From Rheinheimera sp. EpRS3 (GTDB taxonomy: Bacteria > Pseudomonadota > Gammaproteobacteria > Enterobacterales > Alteromonadaceae): a stretch of DNA of 64,000 nt. Within the stretch, counting starts at the first letter, position 1; the number at the start of each line of letters is the position of its first letter. Of the stretch, positions 37,210 to 47,747 are shown one piece after another. The position numbers were made by a program, and so were the translations under genes. Under the pieces are notes generated by a model. That model saw only the letters and a program-made list of their open reading frames with translations. It was not told where the DNA came from and ran no database searches. The stretch lies in NCBI RefSeq assembly GCF_001513785.1, contig NZ_LNQS01000001.1, positions 372,001 through 436,000 of the forward strand, written 5' to 3'.

Positions 37210-37556
37210 TCTTCTGAATCTCTCTCTTTGCCGTCAACGTGGTCAGTGCCGGTTAAGCCGCGCGAACCGAGCAACACCACCAGATAAAGTGCGGTAGTGG
37301 CAAAGCCAATAACAATAGCGGTAAGCACCAAAGCCTGCGGTAACGGGTCGGCGTACAGCGAAGGGTCTACTACTTCGCCTTGTACAATAAGCGGGGGTTT
37401 ATTTACCGACAAGCGGCCGGTAATAAAAATAAACAGGTTAACCGCATAAGACAGCAGCAATAAGCCGGTAATCACCTGAAAGCTGCGCGGACGCAGAATA
37501 AGCCAGATGCCAGAGCCAAACAGCACACCGATAGATAAAGCTATGGTTAATTCCAT
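37206..37556 (-). CDS. mrpC: Mrp-type Na+/H+ antiporter subunit C
   Basis: 116-residue subunit homologous to NuoK, with three membrane segments. It has SGIWLILRPRSFQVITGLLL and the conserved DPLPQALVLTAIVIGFA. GGAGA lies 7 bases before its ATG, which overlaps the mrpA stop by one base. Confidence 0.95.
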   Translation of the reverse strand: MELTIALSIGVLFGSGIWLILRPRSFQVITGLLLLSYAVNLFIFITGRLSVNKPPLIVQGEVVDPSLYADPLPQALVLTAIVIGFATTALYLVVLLGSRGLTGTDHVDGKERDSEE

Positions 37557-40459
37557 TAGCGGATCTCCCTGCTGGTTGTGGCGTTGTTGTCCACCGGTGC
37601 ACCCGGCACCCGGTGGCTGCGCACAGACTGGTGCGCCAGCGCTACCAGAATTAACATGGTGGTGCCGACGACAACGGCAAACACACCCAGGTCGAAAATA
37701 AAGGCGCTGGGTAAATGTAACTCACCCAGTACTGGCAAGGTTAAATGGGCCGTGTGGGTGGTAAGAAATGGATAACCAAACGCCAGCGAACCCAAACCGG
37801 TAAAACAAGCCAGGCCAATACCCACGGCTATCCAGCGGTGCGGGTTAAGCTTAAGGCGTGATTCAATCCAGACGGTACCGGCCAGCATATACTGAATAAT
37901 CATACCAACGGCGAAAACTAAACCGGCAATAAAACCGCCGCCGGGTAAGTTATGGCCGCGCATAAAGAAATAAGCCGCGCTGATGCCAATTACCGGCAGT
38001 AACAGCCGCAGGTAAATACCGGGGATCAGCAAATAGCCGCTATTGGCTTGCTGAGCCGGTGTTTGCCGGCTGGCCGGGTCTACCTGGTTTGCCTGCTGTG
38101 CCGGTATGCCGATGCTCTCCGGCGCCGGGCGAAAGCGTCGCAGCAGTGCATACACGGTAAGCGCCACTATGCTTAGCACGGTAATTTCACCCAGGGTGTC
38201 GAAGTTACGAAAATCCACCAGCAGTACATTCACCACATTAGTGCCGCCACCACCGGGTACGGCGTTGTCGAGGAAAAAGTTACTGATGGTAAAGTTAGCC
38301 GGGTGCAATAGTACAAAGTAGCTGATCACAAACATGACACTACCGGCAATAATGGCGATAACCAGATCGCGGCTGCGGCGTAATTTGTCGCGGCTACTGG
38401 CCACCAGGTTCATTTTGCGGGCTGAAATCCGCGATGGCAGCCAGCGCAGGCCCAGCAACAGCAGTACCGTGGTGACGGTTTCTACCATTAATTGGGTCAG
38501 GGCCAGATCGGGGGCAGACAACCATAAAAATGTCAGGCTGGTAACAATGCCGGTGCCGCCTACCAGCATTAAAGCTGCCAGCCGGTGGTACTTAGCCTGC
38601 CAGGCGGCACATACCGCACAGGTGCAGCCTATCAGCCATAGCAACGCAAAGGGCAGGTTAAAATGCTCAACCGACCAGACAGGGTTAAAATCAGGCATCG
38701 CCTGCAGCATTAATGCCGAGGCAAATAACCCGGCCAGCACCAGCAGCAGCAACTGTGACTGTAACCGCCGGCTACTAAACAGCCGCTCCAGCCTCGCCGC
38801 CGACGACGCCAGTATTAACATACTGCTTTCGTAAGCTTGCTTGCCGTTAAAGCGATACAGCATGGGAATATGCGCACTTTGCAGCAAGTTAAACCGGTAT
38901 TTCAGCACTTTAAACAGCAGTATGCCCAAAGCAAAAGCCAGTATGCTCATCACAAGCGGTGCATTTATGCCATGCCATATGGCCAGGTTGTAATCGGGCA
39001 GGCGCTCGCCCAGCACCGAGGCGGCAGCCGTTTGTAACGGCACACCAATGCTCAGCTGAGGGGCTACGCCTACAATCAGGCAGCACAATACTAACAATTC
39101 CACCGGAAACCGCATCCAGCGCGGTGGCTCGTGTGGCTGCTTGGGTAATTCCGTTGCTTTGGCGCCAAAAAACACGCTGATAAACCGCATAGAATAAGCC
39201 ACGCCAAAAACACCCATTAGCACCGCCGCGGCAGACATCCACCAGTTAGAACTGGGGCCCACCTGCAGTGCCTCGGCAAAAAACATTTCTTTTGATAAAA
39301 AGCCATTTAATAACGGTACGCCCGCCATTGCTGCACTGGCGACAATCGCCAGCGTGGCGGTGTAAGGCATTAAGCGCGATAACCCGGATAATTTTCGCAT
39401 GTCGCGGGTGCCGGATTCATGGTCGATAATGCCCACTGCCATAAACAGCGAGGCTTTAAAAATGGCGTGGTTAAGCGTGTGAAAAATAGCGGCAACCATT
39501 GCCAGCGGCGTACCTATGCCAAGCAGGCAGGTAATCAGGCCCAGATGGCTGATAGTAGAGTAAGCCAGCAAGCCTTTTAAATCGTGCTGAAAAATAGCCA
39601 GATAGGCACCAATCAGCATAGTACAGACACCGGCAGTGCCGATGATCCAGGTCCACTCCGGTGTACCGGCCAATACCGGCCATAACCGCATCAGCAGAAA
39701 AATACCGGCTTTTACCATCGTTGCAGAATGCAGATAAGCCGATACCGGTGTCGGTGCTGCCATGGCATGGGGTAACCAGAAATGAAACGGGAATTGCGCG
39801 CTCTTGGTCAGGGCACCCAGTGCAATCAGCACCAGCGCCGGTAAATAGGCCTTATGGGCGCGAATAATATCGGCAGATGCCAGCACGGCATCTAAGTCGT
39901 AGCTGCCGGCAATATAACCCAGTAACAGTACACCAGCCAGTAAACACAGGCCGCCAATCGAGGTGACGGTAAAGGCCATTCGCGCGCCGCGGCGGGCATC
40001 GGCACGGTGGTGCCAGTAACCAATCAGTAAAAACGACGTCAGGCTGGTGAGCTCCCAAAACATCACCAGTTGGATCAGATTGCCGGAAATAACCACGCCT
40101 TGCATCGCGCCCATAAAGGCGAGTAAAAAGGCGAAAAAACGCGGTACCGGATCTTTGGGCGACATATAGTAGCGGGCATACAGCACCACCAGCAGACAAA
40201 TACCCTGAATAAGCACTGAGAACAACCAGGCCAGGCCGTCCATGCGCAATACCAGGTTAAGGTCGAACATGGGCAACCAGGCCAGTTCATGTTTTATAAC
40301 GATACCGCTACTGACTTCGGGATACAGGCTAAGTGTCAACAGCAGGCCGCAAAGCGCAATAAACGCAGCAAACCAGGCTTCACGATTGCGTGCATACGCA
40401 GGCATGCAGGCGGCAATAACACAACCGGCAAAAGGCAACAGTAGCAGAAGTAGTGTCAT
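37556..40459 (-). CDS. mrpA: Mrp-type Na+/H+ antiporter fused subunits A and B
   Basis: 967-residue membrane protein: an N-terminal NuoL-like MrpA part (about 1-760) with WELTSLTSFLLIGYWH (conserved Glu) and GALTKSAQFPFHFWLPHAM (conserved Lys), followed by the MrpB domain (about 810-950) with GHNLPGGGFIAGLVFAVG. This AB fusion gives the six-gene form of the operon (AB, C, D, E, F, G). It expels Na+ in exchange for H+ and supports alkali or salt tolerance. The start has GGAGA 6 bases upstream. Confidence 0.96.
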   Translation of the reverse strand: MTLLLLLLPFAGCVIAACMPAYARNREAWFAAFIALCGLLLTLSLYPEVSSGIVIKHELAWLPMFDLNLVLRMDGLAWLFSVLIQGICLLVVLYARYYMSPKDPVPRFFAFLLAFMGAMQGVVISGNLIQLVMFWELTSLTSFLLIGYWHHRADARRGARMAFTVTSIGGLCLLAGVLLLGYIAGSYDLDAVLASADIIRAHKAYLPALVLIALGALTKSAQFPFHFWLPHAMAAPTPVSAYLHSATMVKAGIFLLMRLWPVLAGTPEWTWIIGTAGVCTMLIGAYLAIFQHDLKGLLAYSTISHLGLITCLLGIGTPLAMVAAIFHTLNHAIFKASLFMAVGIIDHESGTRDMRKLSGLSRLMPYTATLAIVASAAMAGVPLLNGFLSKEMFFAEALQVGPSSNWWMSAAAVLMGVFGVAYSMRFISVFFGAKATELPKQPHEPPRWMRFPVELLVLCCLIVGVAPQLSIGVPLQTAAASVLGERLPDYNLAIWHGINAPLVMSILAFALGILLFKVLKYRFNLLQSAHIPMLYRFNGKQAYESSMLILASSAARLERLFSSRRLQSQLLLLVLAGLFASALMLQAMPDFNPVWSVEHFNLPFALLWLIGCTCAVCAAWQAKYHRLAALMLVGGTGIVTSLTFLWLSAPDLALTQLMVETVTTVLLLLGLRWLPSRISARKMNLVASSRDKLRRSRDLVIAIIAGSVMFVISYFVLLHPANFTISNFFLDNAVPGGGGTNVVNVLLVDFRNFDTLGEITVLSIVALTVYALLRRFRPAPESIGIPAQQANQVDPASRQTPAQQANSGYLLIPGIYLRLLLPVIGISAAYFFMRGHNLPGGGFIAGLVFAVGMIIQYMLAGTVWIESRLKLNPHRWIAVGIGLACFTGLGSLAFGYPFLTTHTAHLTLPVLGELHLPSAFIFDLGVFAVVVGTTMLILVALAHQSVRSHRVPGAPVDNNATTSREIR

Positions 40460-40719
40460 AGTTCTCCGAAATCAATAATATGCCGGGCGGTGCGGCATAT
40501 GGGGCTGAGTAATGTGTCCGGTACAACAGCCATAGGATCGGGAGATAGCAGGCGAAAGTGTTGTTATTTAACCGGGTTTTGTCAGGGTAATTTGCATAAA
40601 GTTATTGTTTTTATTAGTCATGCCGTCGCGATTATATTAACTGCCATCTGGCGGGTCAACCCGGCGGATGTTAGCATGGCTGATATTTTTTGGTCGGTTT
40701 AATGACGGAGTTCACCTGA
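40460..40719. other. Intergenic region with hairpin in the mrp leader
   Basis: 260 bp between divergent genes. It contains a perfect 8-bp inverted repeat ATATGCCG with CGGCATAT (40478-40500, 7-nt loop), 18 bases before the mrpA start. It could be an operator or a leader hairpin; nothing else is evident. Confidence 0.45.
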
Positions 40720-41787
40720 ATGGCACAAATATTCAGCAATGTGGCAGTTAGCCGTACCTTATTAATTTTGATCCTCTGCGCCGGGGTTTTTTTCTTTATC
40801 GGTTTTCTGGTACCGGTACTGGCTGCGTTGATTATTTGCTTTGCCAGTTGGCCGTTATATAGCCGTCTGCTGCACTCTTGCAACAACAGATCGGCACTGG
40901 CTGCCAGCATCGCCATTTGCGCCATTATTCTTGGTCTGGTGATCCCGCTGGTATTGGTATTTTCTTATGCTATGCAGGAAATCCGAGCCTGGATCGGTTG
41001 GTTATTGCATGCAAATCAGTTTGGGGCACCGGTGCCGCTGTGGATTGCCGAACTGCCCTTTGCCGGCAGCTGGCTGGCTGAGCAATGGCAGTTATATTTA
41101 TCTGAGCCGGGTGAGTTGGGGCATATTATCACTGTTGTAAGCGGCCAGCACCTCAGTGGCATTTCGCGCTGGGTACTAATGTTTGGCTGGAATACCGTTG
41201 GCTTTGTGCTGACGTTACTGTTTATGCTGATCACCCTGTTCTTTTTGTATAAAGATGGCGACAGCTTATCGTCGCAGTTGGATCGGGTAGGCGAGCGTAT
41301 TTTGCCCAGCCGCTGGCAGCGTTTTTCCCGAGTGGTGCCGGCTACCGTTAGTTCTACTGTTATTGGTATGACAATCATTGCCATCGGCGAAGGTGTGGTG
41401 TTGGGTGTGGCATACTGGATAGCCGGAGTGCCTTCGCCGGTGGCTTTTGGTGTACTTACAGCCTTTATGGCACTGATCCCTGGCGGTGCGCCGCTGGCGT
41501 TTACGCTGTTGTCGCTATATCTGGTAGGTACCGGCGACATGGCTGCGGGTGTGGGGTTGTTTTTATGGGGCAGCATCGAGCTGTTTATAGTGGATAAAAC
41601 TATCCGGCCTAATTTGGTGGGCGGGCCAATTAAGCTGCCGTTTTTACCCACATTTTTTGGCCTGATTGGCGGCGTAAAAACGATGGGGCTGGTAGGTTTA
41701 TTTGTTGGCCCGGTGCTAATGGCCTTGTTGGTGGCCATATGGCGCGAGTGGCTGATTGATAACGACAGTAGCGATTATCAGGACTAG
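40720..41787 (+). CDS. AI-2E family transporter (PerM/YdiK type)
   Basis: Inner-membrane permease of the AI-2 exporter superfamily, 355 residues with about eight membrane segments. It has the family motifs FFLYKDGDSL, GVPSPVAFGVLTAFMALIPGGAPLAF and NLVGGPIKLPFLPTFFGLIGG. Family members export autoinducer-2 or act as Na+/H+ antiporters; placement between two cation/proton antiporter loci makes the second role plausible here, by inference. Confidence 0.88.
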   Translation: MAQIFSNVAVSRTLLILILCAGVFFFIGFLVPVLAALIICFASWPLYSRLLHSCNNRSALAASIAICAIILGLVIPLVLVFSYAMQEIRAWIGWLLHANQFGAPVPLWIAELPFAGSWLAEQWQLYLSEPGELGHIITVVSGQHLSGISRWVLMFGWNTVGFVLTLLFMLITLFFLYKDGDSLSSQLDRVGERILPSRWQRFSRVVPATVSSTVIGMTIIAIGEGVVLGVAYWIAGVPSPVAFGVLTAFMALIPGGAPLAFTLLSLYLVGTGDMAAGVGLFLWGSIELFIVDKTIRPNLVGGPIKLPFLPTFFGLIGGVKTMGLVGLFVGPVLMALLVAIWREWLIDNDSSDYQD

Positions 41788-41841
41788 CCTTGCTGAAGTG
41801 ACACAAAAGATAGCGGTTTAGCCTTTATAGAGAATTGAAGT

Positions 41842-43593
41842 ATGTTTGTGATTGACCAGTTTATTTTATTGGCAGCGGTATTGATCCTGCTGGGTATTAT
41901 CTCCAGTAAGGTGTCAGCTCGGCTGGGGCTGCCGGTGCTGGTATTGTTTTTATTAGTCGGCATGCTGGCAGGTGAAGACGGCCCCGGCGGTATTATCTTT
42001 AATAACGCCGAAACCGCTCATGCGTTGGGCACGTTGGCATTGGCGCTTATTTTGTTTGACGGTGGTTTGCAAACACCATTCTCGTCAATAAAGTTAGTCT
42101 GGAAACCCGCATCGGCGCTGGCTACGCTGGGGGTGCTTGTTACCGCTATGGTAACGGGGGTTGCAGCGGCCTATATTCTGAATATTCCGTTGCTACAGGG
42201 CATGTTACTGGGGGCTATAGTTGGCTCTACCGATGCCGCAGCGGTATTTTCATTACTGCGCAATGCCGGTATTCATATCAATAAACGGCTTAAATCGACA
42301 CTGGAAATTGAAAGCGCGTCGAATGACCCTATGGCAATTTTCCTTACCGTAGGCTTGCTGGAAATACTGGTTAATGACATGAAACCCGGCACCGGGCTGC
42401 TGATGCTGTTTGTGTCACAAATGGGCATTGGTGCAGCTGTCGGCCTGGCCGTGGGCTGGATGTCGGTGAACATTATTAACCGTATTCATCTGGTGGCTAC
42501 CGGGCTTTATCCGGTAATGGTTGCGGCCTGTGGTTTGTTGTCGTTTGGTATTGCCGCTAACCTGGATGGCAGTGGCTTTTTAGCTATATTCCTTACCGGG
42601 GTGGTTATTGGCAACAGCCGTTTTGTGTTTCAGCGCAGTACCTTCTTATTTCACGACGGGCTGGCCTGGTTAAGCCAGATCACCATGTTCGTGGTGCTGG
42701 GCTTACTGATTAACCCATCGTCGTTATTGGATGTCTGGTTTGAAGGTTTGCTGATAGCACTGGTGCTGACACTGGTTGCCAGGCCACTGGCGGTGGTGCC
42801 GCTGTTAAAACTGTTTGGCTTTAACCTGCGCGAAATTACGCTGGTGTCCTGGGTGGGGTTACGTGGCTCGGTGCCGATTATTCTGGCTATTTTTCCGCTG
42901 ATTTTCGGCCTGCCCGGCGCTGCGCTTATTTTTAACGTGGTGTTTTTCGTGGTGTTGATATCTGCCACGGTGCAGGGCTCTACGTTGCCGCTGGTCGCAC
43001 GCAAGCTGGGGTTAACCGAGCCACCACCTGCCACACCGGCAGCAACGCTGGAAATTACTGCGCTGGGTAAAGTTGATGCCGATATTGTCGAATATACGCT
43101 GGGCGAAAACTCCCGTGCGGTAGAGCGGCGCCTGTCGCAGGCCGCGCTGCCAGACGGTACTGTGGTTGCCATGATTACCCGTAATAATCAGGTGATACCA
43201 CCACGCGGTTCAACCTGGCTGTATGCCGGCGATCATCTGTTTATTGTGTTAAAACCAGAAACACGCAGTTTTGTTGACAGCGTATTTTCAGCTACGGCAG
43301 AAGCCGGGCGCCATGAACTGCCACAAACTGAACTTAAACTTAAAGGCACAACCCGGGTAGAGGATGTACTGCATTCTTACGGCATTGCGCTGGCAGCAGC
43401 GCCTGAAGCAACACTGGATGAAGTACTGCGCCAGGCACTGGCTGAAAAGCCGCAACCGGATGCTACGGCAGAATCCGGCGGCGTGTTGCTAACGGTGCGT
43501 GACATGGTAGGGCCACGTATTACCACGGTAGGTGTGCTGCCACCGGCGCTAAACGTGGCGCAGCAGCCTACTTCCAGTATTGCTCAACAGTAA
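41842..43593 (+). CDS. nhaP2: K+(Na+)/H+ antiporter NhaP2 (CvrA)
   Basis: CPA1-family antiporter resembling NhaP2/CvrA, which protects against potassium excess. About 12 membrane segments to residue 395, with GSTDAAAVFSLLRN and the ion-site Asp in ESASNDPMAIFLTVG, then a TrkA-C regulatory domain (about 400-490) and a C-terminal CorC-like tail. Length 583. It converges with fpr, overlapping its 3' end by 26 bases. It is 54 bp downstream of the AI-2E gene and may be co-transcribed. Confidence 0.93.
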   Translation: MFVIDQFILLAAVLILLGIISSKVSARLGLPVLVLFLLVGMLAGEDGPGGIIFNNAETAHALGTLALALILFDGGLQTPFSSIKLVWKPASALATLGVLVTAMVTGVAAAYILNIPLLQGMLLGAIVGSTDAAAVFSLLRNAGIHINKRLKSTLEIESASNDPMAIFLTVGLLEILVNDMKPGTGLLMLFVSQMGIGAAVGLAVGWMSVNIINRIHLVATGLYPVMVAACGLLSFGIAANLDGSGFLAIFLTGVVIGNSRFVFQRSTFLFHDGLAWLSQITMFVVLGLLINPSSLLDVWFEGLLIALVLTLVARPLAVVPLLKLFGFNLREITLVSWVGLRGSVPIILAIFPLIFGLPGAALIFNVVFFVVLISATVQGSTLPLVARKLGLTEPPPATPAATLEITALGKVDADIVEYTLGENSRAVERRLSQAALPDGTVVAMITRNNQVIPPRGSTWLYAGDHLFIVLKPETRSFVDSVFSATAEAGRHELPQTELKLKGTTRVEDVLHSYGIALAAAPEATLDEVLRQALAEKPQPDATAESGGVLLTVRDMVGPRITTVGVLPPALNVAQQPTSSIAQQ

Positions 43594-44311
43594 TATTACC
43601 CGGATCGCGGCGCAGGTTTTTCTTCAGGCCCATGCTTTGTAGCAGAGCTTTAGTGTCGGTAATCATTTGCGGGTTACCACACAACATAACCTGCGAACGC
43701 TCGTTAAGCGGTTGCTTGCACGAGCGCTGTAATGCACCCGTTTGTATCAGCTGTGGCAGGCGTAGATCTAAAGCGCCTGACATCGCTTCCCGGGTTACCA
43801 CAGGTTGATAATGCAACTGATTCGGGTACTGGTGCTGCCAGTGATGAATGTAATCGCGGTAGGCTAAATCGGCGATGGTGCGCACAGTATGTACCAGCAC
43901 AATATGCTTAAAACGCTGCCATATCGTATGAGTGCCCAGCATCGATAAATAGGGCCCGATGCCGGTGCCGCTGGAGATCAGCCACAGGTTATCGCCGTCC
44001 GGCACTTCATCCAGAATAAAAAAGCCTGATGCTGGCTGGCTGACATCCAGTTTGTCGCCCATCTTCAGTTGCTGTAATAGCGGCGACAACAGGCCGTCGG
44101 CCACCGTGCTGACTAAAAACTCCAGCTCGAGGTTGCCCGGGCTGTTTACCAGCGAGTAAGCGCGTTGTACCCGGCCATCCGGTGTATCGATAGCCAGGCG
44201 GACAAACTGGCCGGCAATAAAGTCAAACGCTGGTGTTTGCACCTTAATGCTGAACAGGTTGGCGTGCCAGTGATGATTCGCCGTTACCGTGCCGCTAAGC
44301 CATTGCGCCAT
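43568..44311 (-). CDS. fpr: Ferredoxin/flavodoxin-NADP+ reductase
   Basis: FAD enzyme that exchanges electrons between NADPH and ferredoxin or flavodoxin. It has the FAD motif RAYSLVNSP, the NADP motif LISSGTGIGPYLSML, and VMLCGNPQMITDTKALL. It ends GNITVEQYWK, the family end. Length 247. ATG 44311 agrees with relatives. The last 26 bases overlap the antisense nhaP2 3' end. Confidence 0.95.
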   Translation of the reverse strand: MAQWLSGTVTANHHWHANLFSIKVQTPAFDFIAGQFVRLAIDTPDGRVQRAYSLVNSPGNLELEFLVSTVADGLLSPLLQQLKMGDKLDVSQPASGFFILDEVPDGDNLWLISSGTGIGPYLSMLGTHTIWQRFKHIVLVHTVRTIADLAYRDYIHHWQHQYPNQLHYQPVVTREAMSGALDLRLPQLIQTGALQRSCKQPLNERSQVMLCGNPQMITDTKALLQSMGLKKNLRRDPGNITVEQYWK

Positions 44312-44475
44312 AATTAGTTTCCTTAAATTAAGCCCTGCTTTAGCCTAGCTAACAACAGAGGGTTACTCAACTACCTTTTTGTTTGCCGGCACGCTGGTGG
44401 TGTATGCAAAACCGCTAAACTAATGCTGCGCTGCATGCTATGTTATTGCCAATGTTTAATAGCACAGCAGTTACT

Positions 44476-47400
44476 ATGAGCAGCACCTTTTTCTTCGGCG
44501 AATGGCAGGTTGAGCCTGCAGCCAATACATTACGTCGTGGCAAGCAGCTGCAGCAGCTTGAACCCAAGGCTATGGATGTACTGGTATTGTTATGTCAGCA
44601 CAGCGGTGAAGTGCTTAGCAGTGATGATATTGTCAGCCAGTGCTGGCCCGATACCGACACCGGCGATAACCCGCTGCATAAAACCATTAACCAGCTACGC
44701 CGGGCGCTGGGTGATACGGCTACCAGCTCCAGCTATATCGAAACCATTCGTAAACGCGGTTACCGCACTCTGGCTGAAGTGCGTTTTCCGCTGGGGCAGG
44801 AGCAAAGTGCCCAGCCGCAAAGCTGGCAGGGCGGTTCACCATTTCCGGGCTTACAGGCCTATGATGCACGTTACGCCAAAGTATTTTTTGGCCGTGGTGC
44901 GCAAATTGACACCTTATTACAGCGTATTTCACAGCAAGTTCAGTATGGCCGTGCCTTTTGCTTATTGCTTGGCCCCAGTGGCAGCGGTAAATCGTCATTA
45001 ATTAATGCCGGTGTTATGCCCAACCTGATGCAAAGTGGTGGTTACAACGGTATCCAGGTAATGGACTGCACCAGTCTGGATTTAGCCGACGTCGCGCAGC
45101 AACAGTTATTTAGCAGCCTGGCCAGTGCATTGTTGGACTGGGAGCTCAACGATACGCCGGTATTTGCCGGCGACAGCGCCGACAGCCTGGCACAGCGGCT
45201 GTTACAAAACCCGGAGCAGGTTTTACAGCAGTGCCATGCCGTGTTGGCGCAGCAAAAGCAGACCCGCCAGCGCTTTGCGCTGTTTGTTGACCGGTTGGAA
45301 GTGCTGCTGTCATCTCCGCTGTTTAGCACCGATGAGCGTAACACCTTTGTCGATTTACTCGAGCAGTTTGCCAACTCCGGTGTGGTGCTGGTATTAAGTG
45401 CCTGTCGCAATGAGTTTTACCCCTCTCTGGTGGCTTACCCCAGCCTGATGGCAGGCAAGGGCCGTGGCGCGCATTTCGACTTAGCCCCACCGGGCCGTGC
45501 TGAGCTGCTGCAGATGATCCGGTTACCTGCACTGGCAGCAAATTTAAGCTGGGATACCGATCCTGATACTGCGATACCACTGGATGAAATGCTCTGCAGT
45601 GAAGCGGCCAGTAATCCGGATGCCCTGCCGATGCTGCAGTACACGCTGCAGGAACTGTATTTGCAACGCAGCAAAGATAACCGTTTGCTGGTGTCGGTGT
45701 ACAAAGCGCTGGGCGGTATTGAAGGTGCCATTGGTAAAAATGCCGAACAGGCGATTAAAGGGCTGACAACAGCACAAAAAGCCAGCTTACCGCGGGTATT
45801 GTCGTTGCTGGTAACCCTGCGTGAAGACGAGCAAACTATTACCAGCCGTAGCGGGCGCGCTCAGCAACTACAAACCGGCGACGAGCGCATGCTGGTACAA
45901 ACCATGGTAGAGCACCGCTTATTTGTGTCACACCTGCAAAACGGCGAACCCTGTTTTAGCATCGCGCACGAAGCGCTGCTGCGGCGCTGGCCGAGGGCTA
46001 CCGCCTGGATCACCGAGCACCACGACAGTTTAAGCGTAAAAAGCCGTTTGCATCACTTAACCAACCGCTGGCAGGCCGAGAGCAAAAACAGCGCCTATCT
46101 GCTGGCCGAAGGTAAACCGCTGCAGGAGGCCCTGTTGTTGGCAAACAACAGTTTATTTCAACTCGATGCAGAAGAAAGTGGCTTTATTCAGGCGTCAGCC
46201 AAAAAAGCCTGCATGTTACGCTGGGGCCGGCGAATGACGGTCGCGTTGTTGTGTGTACTAACCTTTACCGCTGTAATTATGAGCATTAAAAGCTTTGAAG
46301 CCGAGCAACAAGCCCAGCAAAAGCGGCTGGCGGCGGAAAACCTGCTCGGTTTTATGGTGGGCGAGTTCGCCGATAAATTGCGCAGCATAGGCCGGATGGA
46401 CTTACTCGATGGTATCAGCAATAAAGCACTGGAATATTTTAGTGATTTCTCTTCCGCCAACGATCATCTAACTGCCGAAGCCCGCTTTAAACATGGCCAA
46501 ACTCTGGAAGCGATGGGCGAAGTGGCTTATTCGCGCGGTAAAACCGACGAAGCCGTGGCGGCACTGCAAGCGGCCAGAGTTAAACTGCTTTCGGTGTTAG
46601 CGGAGCAACCCGATAATTTAGAGTTATTAAAAACCTTAGGTGCCAATGCCTTCTGGCTGGCGCAAATTCAATATGATGCCAGTAACTGGCAGGCGGCGAA
46701 GCCAGAGTTTGAGTTGTATTACCAATACAGCGAGCGGATGTATCAGTTAGCACCAGACGATTTAGACGCCATTATGGAGCTGTCTTATGCTACCAACTCG
46801 CTGGGTTCACTGGCGATGGAACTGCAGCAGTTTGATGTGGCGCGTAAAAATTTCGAAGAATCGCTGCGGCTTAAATTATTGGCGCAAACAAAACAACCGG
46901 ATAGTGGGCAGTTGATGGCTGATATTGCGGATACACGCTCCTGGCTGGCCAGCGCAGCTCAGGCTGAAGGCAATGTATCTTTGGCGATCAGTATCCATAA
47001 ACAGTTACAGGGTGATCTTGAAAAGACCGAAATTATTCAAGAGCTTTATTTACTACACAGATTGACCGCTAGTTATCAGATTCTGGCTGATTTGCTCAGT
47101 TATCAAGGGAGAATAGCAGAGGCTTTATCATATACAGAGCTGGGTTATGCAGCATTAGCTAAAGCAATAGAGCAAGATCCGAAAAATACTAACTTGCAAA
47201 AAAGAAAATACTACTATTATTTTCAGTCATTTAAGTTTTCAACTGACTTAAATGTAACACAAGTTGAGCATAATCTAGCTTCGTTAACTGAAGCTATGCA
47301 TGCAGAACAATCAGTGCTCTCTGATGCAAATCGCAAGGAGAACATTGCCAGACATTGGCTTACTGCGGCGGAGCACCTGCAAAACATAAAACAGTTTGTG

Positions 47401-47724
47401 CAGAGCAAAAAATATGCAGACTTAGCACAAGCGGCTTATGATGAGCTGGTAGAACAATACTCTCAGAATATCAGCTATACCGCATTTTTAGCAGACAGTC
47501 AGCTGTTGCAGGCAAAAGCTTTAGTTGCAGCTAATCAGCGTGATGTTGCAAAGTCCCTTTGCCAGCAGGTTCAGGGGCGTTTATCTATAATAGCGATAAT
47601 TAATAAAGATCCTCGTTACAGTATTGCTTACGCCAAAGCGCTGGATTGCCTCGGAGAGCTTCATGCGTATCCAGAGCTTATTGCTATGTTGCAGCGAAAT
47701 GGCATAGAAAATATTGAATTTTAA
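44476..47724 (+). CDS. Winged-helix / nSTAND NTPase / membrane / TPR signalling protein
   Basis: 1082-residue multidomain protein. Residues 4-105 form an OmpR/CadC-type winged helix ([29 protein letters not shown]). Residues 121-140 show the nSTAND1 entry motif [20 protein letters not shown], then Walker [10 protein letters not shown] (166-174) and a Walker B-like [12 protein letters not shown] (about 268). One membrane segment lies at about 586-604 ([16 protein letters not shown]), followed by TPR repeats to the end, probably periplasmic. The start is uncertain: no good ribosome site; ATG 44476 precedes the domain directly, 44440 is the alternative. The last ~700 bases are AT-rich (one 60-base line at 47161 has 16 G+C, against 31 at 46021), which suggests a mosaic 3' end. 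A DP-EP-like gene follows after 23 bp. Confidence 0.85.
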   Translation: MSSTFFFGEWQVEPAANTLRRGKQLQQLEPKAMDVLVLLCQHSGEVLSSDDIVSQCWPDTDTGDNPLHKTINQLRRALGDTATSSSYIETIRKRGYRTLAEVRFPLGQEQSAQPQSWQGGSPFPGLQAYDARYAKVFFGRGAQIDTLLQRISQQVQYGRAFCLLLGPSGSGKSSLINAGVMPNLMQSGGYNGIQVMDCTSLDLADVAQQQLFSSLASALLDWELNDTPVFAGDSADSLAQRLLQNPEQVLQQCHAVLAQQKQTRQRFALFVDRLEVLLSSPLFSTDERNTFVDLLEQFANSGVVLVLSACRNEFYPSLVAYPSLMAGKGRGAHFDLAPPGRAELLQMIRLPALAANLSWDTDPDTAIPLDEMLCSEAASNPDALPMLQYTLQELYLQRSKDNRLLVSVYKALGGIEGAIGKNAEQAIKGLTTAQKASLPRVLSLLVTLREDEQTITSRSGRAQQLQTGDERMLVQTMVEHRLFVSHLQNGEPCFSIAHEALLRRWPRATAWITEHHDSLSVKSRLHHLTNRWQAESKNSAYLLAEGKPLQEALLLANNSLFQLDAEESGFIQASAKKACMLRWGRRMTVALLCVLTFTAVIMSIKSFEAEQQAQQKRLAAENLLGFMVGEFADKLRSIGRMDLLDGISNKALEYFSDFSSANDHLTAEARFKHGQTLEAMGEVAYSRGKTDEAVAALQAARVKLLSVLAEQPDNLELLKTLGANAFWLAQIQYDASNWQAAKPEFELYYQYSERMYQLAPDDLDAIMELSYATNSLGSLAMELQQFDVARKNFEESLRLKLLAQTKQPDSGQLMADIADTRSWLASAAQAEGNVSLAISIHKQLQGDLEKTEIIQELYLLHRLTASYQILADLLSYQGRIAEALSYTELGYAALAKAIEQDPKNTNLQKRKYYYYFQSFKFSTDLNVTQVEHNLASLTEAMHAEQSVLSDANRKENIARHWLTAAEHLQNIKQFVQSKKYADLAQAAYDELVEQYSQNISYTAFLADSQLLQAKALVAANQRDVAKSLCQQVQGRLSIIAIINKDPRYSIAYAKALDCLGELHAYPELIAMLQRNGIENIEF

Positions 47725-47747
47725 CCACAACCATAAGGAAATATACG

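Noticed and set aside
41016-41738. 240-codon minus-strand frame opposite the AI-2E-type gene
   Set aside because: Antisense shadow of a clearly coding membrane protein; its composition (Thr/Pro/Ser-rich) is that of a reversed hydrophobic gene.
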